Assembly: GCA_900095095.1 (NCBI GenBank)
Contig: FMBT01000311.1
Location: forward strand, 310,001 to 374,000
Direction of reading: 5' to 3'
Length of the DNA stretch: 64,000 nt
From: Fragilariopsis cylindrus CCMP1102
Taxonomy: Eukaryota; Bacillariophyta; Bacillariophyceae; Bacillariales; Bacillariaceae
The notes under the pieces are model-generated. The model saw only the letters and a list, made by a program, of their open reading frames with translations. It ran no database searches and was not told where the DNA came from. Within the stretch, counting starts at the first letter, position 1, and every line of letters begins with the position of its first letter. This document shows positions 59,616 to 64,000 of this stretch, one piece after another. The position numbers were made by a program, and so were the translations under genes.

Positions 59616-60689
59616 ATGCTATTGACGAAGCAGAAAAATTCTCGTAGTGGCGACAAAAGCAAAAGCATATCACCATTCAATAAGTTGTTACTGGTATGTA
59701 ATATCTCTTTTCTATTACTTTCAAACTTTACATTATTATCATCGAGCTGTACTAGTGCAATCGACGACAATGTTGTATCATCACCAACGTCAACATCATC
59801 AACATCATCATCATCATCATCATTATTTGATGAGGTAGCACAACATCTATTTGAAATTGTAACATCGTCAACAACCAATACTAATACAGATACTGATACT
59901 GATCATACTCTCAGTAGTAGTAGTAAAAGAAGAGAATTTCCAACAGATGTTAATGAATGGAAAGCAATGAAACTTACAACATTTGGTGGATTATCAGATA
60001 ATGATCGTATAACATTAGGTAAAATTTATAGTAAAGCAAATTCTATATTTGAATATGGATTAGGTGAATCAACATCAATTGCTGCATATGTTGGTGTACC
60101 AAGATATTCAGGTGTTGATTCTGATCCAGGATATGTGTCTTATGCAAGAACATTAGCACCAGATTATTTTCGTTTTTATTTTGCTGATATTGGTCCAACA
60201 AAAAAATGGGGGTATCCAAAAAATGGAACATTATTAAAAAATAAATTTAATTATCAAGTATCATCATTACTATCCGAAAAAAATAAACCATTTGATGTAT
60301 ATATGGTCGATGGCCGGTATAGATTAGCATGTGTGTTAATTAGTTTACTACATGCTGCATCAAGTAGGACGTCAAGTTCGAGTTCAGCGAGTGCATTGTC
60401 ACGTTCAAGTACATTATTAAATACAAGTAGTAGTAGTAATAGTGGTTCAAGTACTACTACACATCATGTTGGTCCAATAGTATTATTACATGATTGTTCG
60501 GTTCAAGATTCAACAGGATATTCTAGGACAGCAAACGACCCCCAACGTAGACATTTCCAATTTCTAAACTCTATCTTAGATCAGATTGATAGTACTGCTG
60601 ATTCTTTATGTGTATATCAACGTAAACCAACAACAACTGATCAAATGATATATGATATGTGGATGCAATATCAAGATGTAGTTGATTGA
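59616..60689 (+). CDS. Secretory Rossmann-fold protein, methyltransferase-like
   Basis: 357 residues from the first ATG at 59616. A basic start then a hydrophobic segment (LLLVCNISFLLLSNFTLLSS) act as signal peptide or anchor. After a Ser/Thr linker the domain has ITLGKIYSKANSIFEYGLGE, STSIAAYVGVPRYSGVDSDP, GYVSYARTLAPDYFRFYFAD, PFDVYMVDGRYRLACVLISL and GPIVLLHDCSVQDS. The EYGLGESTxxAA loop and the following VDSDP strand match the SAM-binding motifs I and II. VDGRYRLAC is shared with a family of uncharacterised methyltransferase-like proteins. A Ser-rich insert interrupts the domain near 250-275. Substrate and compartment beyond the secretory route are unknown. Confidence 0.72.
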   Translation: MLLTKQKNSRSGDKSKSISPFNKLLLVCNISFLLLSNFTLLSSSCTSAIDDNVVSSPTSTSSTSSSSSSLFDEVAQHLFEIVTSSTTNTNTDTDTDHTLSSSSKRREFPTDVNEWKAMKLTTFGGLSDNDRITLGKIYSKANSIFEYGLGESTSIAAYVGVPRYSGVDSDPGYVSYARTLAPDYFRFYFADIGPTKKWGYPKNGTLLKNKFNYQVSSLLSEKNKPFDVYMVDGRYRLACVLISLLHAASSRTSSSSSASALSRSSTLLNTSSSSNSGSSTTTHHVGPIVLLHDCSVQDSTGYSRTANDPQRRHFQFLNSILDQIDSTADSLCVYQRKPTTTDQMIYDMWMQYQDVVD

Positions 60690-60730
60690 TGTCGTAGAAA
60701 TACTGGAGAAGTCGGTCGTGAGAATAGACT

Positions 60731-60778
60731 TACCACCTAAAGCATCCAAGTCAAACTAAAACTGGACGGTCTATTAGA
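60731..60778 (-). pseudogene. Fragment similar to the 3' end of the gene at 61025-61630
   Basis: On the minus strand it reads NRPSSFSLTWM before a stop, compared with NRTTTFGLTWM at the C-terminus of the neighbouring gene; the DNA (CATCCAAGTC...) also matches. It is short, so the call is tentative. Between the two copies, 60830-60991 on the plus strand has a frame HEDDDAIITASENSQNSLRS with coding-like composition and no match. Confidence 0.4.
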
Positions 60779-61024
60779 ATCTTAAGTGGTCAAAAGCGTT
60801 GAAATTGGTTAGCTAAATTATTTACATTCAGTCCGAATACGACCGGACCTATCGGTCACGGTTTTTCACGAAGACGACGATGCAATAATTACTGCCTCTG
60901 AAAATAGTCAAAATAGTCTACGTTCTATGGGAAGAAGTGCACGATTTCAAAAAACATCTAGAAATGATCTAGACGTGATGTCGATCTATTAGATATACTT
61001 TAAAAGGCAGTTCGAAGAACTGAT

Positions 61025-61630
61025 CTACCTAATGATCATCCAAGTCAGACCGAAAGTGGTCGTTCTATTCAAATGTAATACAGAATCTAATTCATTTAAT
61101 TTCGATTCGAGTTGTTTGATTGTCTTTTCCTGCTTGGATAGATGATCGTTGATCTCTGTAATCGATTCTTCTACCTTATTGTTCAGTGTTGATTCTACTT
61201 TCAAGATTTTCTTACTTACTTTGGATAACGCATTTTCATCGTCGTCACATGTAGCCTCGAACTGTACTATTTTCTGATCTTGCTTTGTTTGCATCCTTTG
61301 GTGCTGTTCAATTTTTTGATTTAGCAGCTCGAATTGGATTTTGATAGATTCTTCAAAAGGAGAAAGAACAATGATTTCTTTACGACCATCATTGGTATTT
61401 TTATTTGTTTGGATCATCGAATCATTATTTCTTTCGTCGTATACTACCGATGATGTGATAGATATTCTAAGAGATGATGGTAAGGATATGTTGTTCTTTA
61501 TATAGAAAACTCCGGCCATACCGGAAGCCTTTTTCTTTTGTAAACATACCGGCACAATAAAGCTTTCACAAAAAAACCCGAACGCCCCGAATACGAATAA
61601 ACGTACTATATTTAAAGTATTGCACATCAT
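61025..61630 (-). CDS. Small coiled-coil protein with possible organelle presequence
   Basis: 201 residues. The N-terminus (NIVRLFVFGAFGFFCESFIV) is a hydrophobic signal-like segment ending C-E-S-F, which could be a plastid-type Phe cleavage motif. A basic, Ser-rich region follows. The C-terminal half is a heptad coiled coil: IKIQFELLNQKIEQHQRMQT, VSKKILKVESTLNNKVEESI, DHLSKQEKTIKQLESKLNEL. No other domain is visible. The last residues (NRTTTFGLTWMIIR) recur in a fragment downstream. Function not recognised. Confidence 0.6.
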   Translation of the reverse strand: MMCNTLNIVRLFVFGAFGFFCESFIVPVCLQKKKASGMAGVFYIKNNISLPSSLRISITSSVVYDERNNDSMIQTNKNTNDGRKEIIVLSPFEESIKIQFELLNQKIEQHQRMQTKQDQKIVQFEATCDDDENALSKVSKKILKVESTLNNKVEESITEINDHLSKQEKTIKQLESKLNELDSVLHLNRTTTFGLTWMIIR

Positions 61631-62879
61631 GACTCAGGATCCACTTTCCACGTAGTCGATGTTAGTATTTGGTCGGATACTTATTTGACTGCAGTACTTA
61701 GAAGAATAGAATTAGTCGGTAGAGTTGACGAAGACTAAACGATTCAACGCCAGATGTCAGCTATATAATATGTCGTCAAGTCTCGACGTCGTTGTTTCTG
61801 GTTATTCGTCTATCGCGCTGTGCTTTCTGTGCTGTACAACCGCTCAAGTCAACACAGACGGGATGTCTTTCTTTTCTAGCTTCTTTTGGTACTGTCGAAT
61901 GGATCGAGAGGAGAATGGCTTGTGTTGTGTTTTTACTTATGAAACAACATCATTCGTATTGCGTATCGCGTATTCTTGCTTCTTGCTAGTATGAAAAGAG
62001 ATGCATCAAGATACCTTTTTGATTCGCTCTTGAAGAATAGAATTCTTGTGGTGACATGCAGCCACGTACTCGTATTTATCGTTTGAGATCAAAAATTGAG
62101 CGAAAAACATATTTTCTCTAAGCTCCCCCTCCTGCTAGGAACAATTTCTGAAATTGAGGCCCGCGTAAGGATCCAAATTACGTTCAAAAAATCGAGGAAT
62201 GGTTCAAGCCACTGGATGTTTGCGAATCACTTGGAGTGTTTTTGGAAGGCGCCGTGATCTTGGCTTTTGACAAGTACAGTACACCAACTCATTGGGCCAG
62301 TCGGCATTTGGGCGTGCAAAGTATTGATTTGCTCCTGTTCATCGGAGAATGGGACTGGACGAATCTACGTCTAGGTTGACAGTACAGGCTCAGCGAGCAT
62401 GTCACAAATTCAATACGGCAGCTCAAGAAACACAAAGTGTTCGGTATTGTGCTTGGTCGACTATACCATCATTAACATCGGAACTATCCCAAATATGGTG
62501 CTGGGCAAACCGGAATGCGAGTGGAATCGACGATTCTACTACCGTACTCTTCCATTCTTGTTGGCGCTGGAATGTTCCGCGTTGCCACTCTAAATGATGT
62601 TGATGGAGAGACCGTTGGTGCAGGGTTGTTTGAGACAAGCTTTGCTCCTACTTATTCTCACGTGAGGATTATGACTGACCTATTTGGGATCAATAATATT
62701 TATAACAAGGAAGAAAAGAATCATCAACAATGAATGCGTCTCCATTGGATTTGCAAATCCGATCCTCTCGACGGAACAACGCAAAACAGCTACGGAAGAA
62801 GTTATGTCGGAATGTATGTCTATCAACACGAGCCCCGCTTCATAGTAAGTTGCATGGATTCAGACTGAATATGTTTCTT
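61631..62879. other. Region of decayed or unassigned coding-like sequence
   Basis: Plus-strand pieces at about 62215-62380 (FDKYSTPTHWASRHLGVQSI) and 62500-62735 (VGAGMFRVATLNDVDGETVG; SFAPTYSHVRIMTDLFGINN) have protein-like composition but lie in different short frames. They may be the 5' part of the pseudogene that follows, or another lost gene. No family was recognised. Confidence 0.4.
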
Positions 62880-63420
62880 CGCTTTCTTGTTCTATATCGA
62901 TGTTCTCAATCGGATTCGACCAGTCCTAGATGATCTTGCTGACCACACCACAAACGACTGTCCATTGCCAAGATACCAGATGGTCATCGATCCGAAACAG
63001 TTCTGTCGCACTAGAACTAACGGAACAAATGTATGGATACCATGTGAGTTTGACGTGTATCGTCGGTCACCCTCCAGTCCCAGAAGCAATAATGGTCATG
63101 TATCATGTACAAGCACTCTTGTCGGCGAAGATTGAGCGCATTGGATGAATACTAATACAATCGATTCGATTGCCACTCCTGTTTTAGATGCCACATAACC
63201 TCTCCTTGTTTTAAGCTGAAAAAGCCGTATCTCTTGCTTGAAGATCAACGCCTCCAAGTTGCTGTCAAAGCTCAATCAATTACACTCCTAAGGAAGCAGG
63301 CAGATGACGATGAGCCCGATTACATCGGACTTTGGCATATATAGACGGAGAGCATGCGCCAGCTGTTGCAGTTTTAGTACTGTATTCATACGACTTCGAT
63401 GACACTTGGTCTATCTCAAA
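62880..63420 (+). pseudogene. DUF4246-like pseudogene
   Basis: Pieces in the order of a DUF4246-type protein (a predicted jelly-roll, 2-oxoglutarate oxygenase-like family): DVLNRIRPVLDDLADHTTND, CPLPRYQMVIDPKQFCRTR, GTNVWIPCEFDVYRR (62895-63065); then after further breaks QRLQVAVKAQSITLLRKQAD, EPDYIGLWHI (63245-63342) and, in another frame, DGEHAPAVAVLVLYSYDFDD (63343-63405). LQVxVKAQSI and GLWHxDGE are the parts I associate with the family. At least three frame changes or stops lie between the pieces, so it is a broken host gene. Confidence 0.5.
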
Positions 63421-64000
63421 GTATGATATGCAGTACCGGTAACGGGTGCCTTACGATGATTGGTTGGATAGACAATATTATGATAGATGGTGGAACGGAA
63501 AGAGAACGTAATGAAGCGTAACGAAGGGAGGAAAAATCTAAGAAACTAAAAGCACGAATTATCGCATGAAATTCTCCTCGAATACTGTCAGTCGGGATCT
63601 TTCCGAAACATTCTCGATTTCCTCCAGCGATCTTGGCAATAGGTTCGATTCTTTTCTTGAAACTCCTCGCAACCCAACACGAGGCATTCAATGCAGACTG
63701 GAAAGGAGCGCAGACGTCTGATTAGAAAGCAAGGGGTCGTCCTTTATGTTTAAAGATGACAATGAAGTAGTACAGTTCCATTGCGATAAATCTAGCTATT
63801 ATATGGCTTTCTATAACGCGATGAAAAATAACGAGGCACCTTGAATTGATAGGAGGGATTTATTCTTTATGCCCTACCATTTATTAGACGATATCATGGA
63901 ATTGTAGGATGAGAATGAATAGGCCGAATTGCATGATTTATTCTATAATACTACAAACCCCCCCCCCCCCCCCTCCCCTCCTCTCAACTATAACAGTGGT
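63421..64000. other. Terminal region, no gene assigned; poly-C run
   Basis: A minus-strand frame at 63416-63691 (CWVARSFKKRIEPIAKIAGG) is coding-like but unmatched. A C16 run lies at 63958-63973 near the window edge. Confidence 0.4.

Noticed and set aside
62340-62600. Several overlapping short frames as genes
   Set aside because: Each is short, in a different frame and without ATG context; better read as decayed sequence.

Overview
This window reads as nuclear DNA of a stramenopile alga, most probably a diatom. The evidence is AT-rich DNA, the standard code, short GT-AG introns, very long Asn/Gln/Ser/Thr/Asp low-complexity tracts coded by trinucleotide repeats, and family content typical of diatoms: large 7TM receptors, helicase-associated (HA) domain proteins, an MtnB-MtnC fusion, DUF1295 proteins, GT32 glycosyltransferases, and presequences with a signal peptide followed by a Phe-type plastid motif. 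Genes lie on both strands with no operon logic, mostly with one or no intron.

Layout. 1-14.4 kb: a partial giant coiled-coil protein; an acidic membrane protein; a RING protein with a broken frame; a protein with a duplicated helical motif plus a decayed copy of its 3' end; a secreted nuclease-like/Excalibur protein; a small membrane protein; a prolyl-4-hydroxylase-like oxygenase; 1.9 kb without a clear gene; and a TPR protein. 14.4-25 kb: a strong inverted repeat, a class C-like GPCR overlapping a convergent small membrane protein, a GT32 enzyme, a CX9C-type cysteine protein, a divergent sirtuin and a coiled-coil repeat protein. 25-38.7 kb: a Rossmann-type methyltransferase-like protein, an LRR remnant, a complete cobyrinate a,c-diamide synthase (CbiA/CobB-like), an acidic coiled-coil protein, an HA-domain protein, a decayed PiggyBac transposon and a duplicated promoter segment.

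38.7-64 kb: a DUF1295 membrane protein with one intron, two alpha-helical (ARM-like) proteins, a 7TM receptor with a Cys-rich ectodomain (one intron), a SulP/SLC26 anion transporter with a plastid-type presequence, a BAP31-like ER protein, a small membrane protein with a probable 25-nt first exon, the methionine-salvage fusion enzyme MtnB-MtnC, a two-halved membrane protein split by a 191-bp MITE, a Rossmann protein, a small coiled-coil protein and, at the end, decayed sequence including a DUF4246-like pseudogene.

The most striking observation is at 56754-58479. A TA-flanked 191-bp MITE sits inside a 510-codon reading frame. Removing the element and one TA restores the frame exactly. The element tip also supplies a GTAAGC splice donor that can pair in frame with a host AG, so it is either a fresh knock-out allele or an intron being born from a transposon. 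No virus-like element, CRISPR array, rRNA or tRNA gene was recognised.
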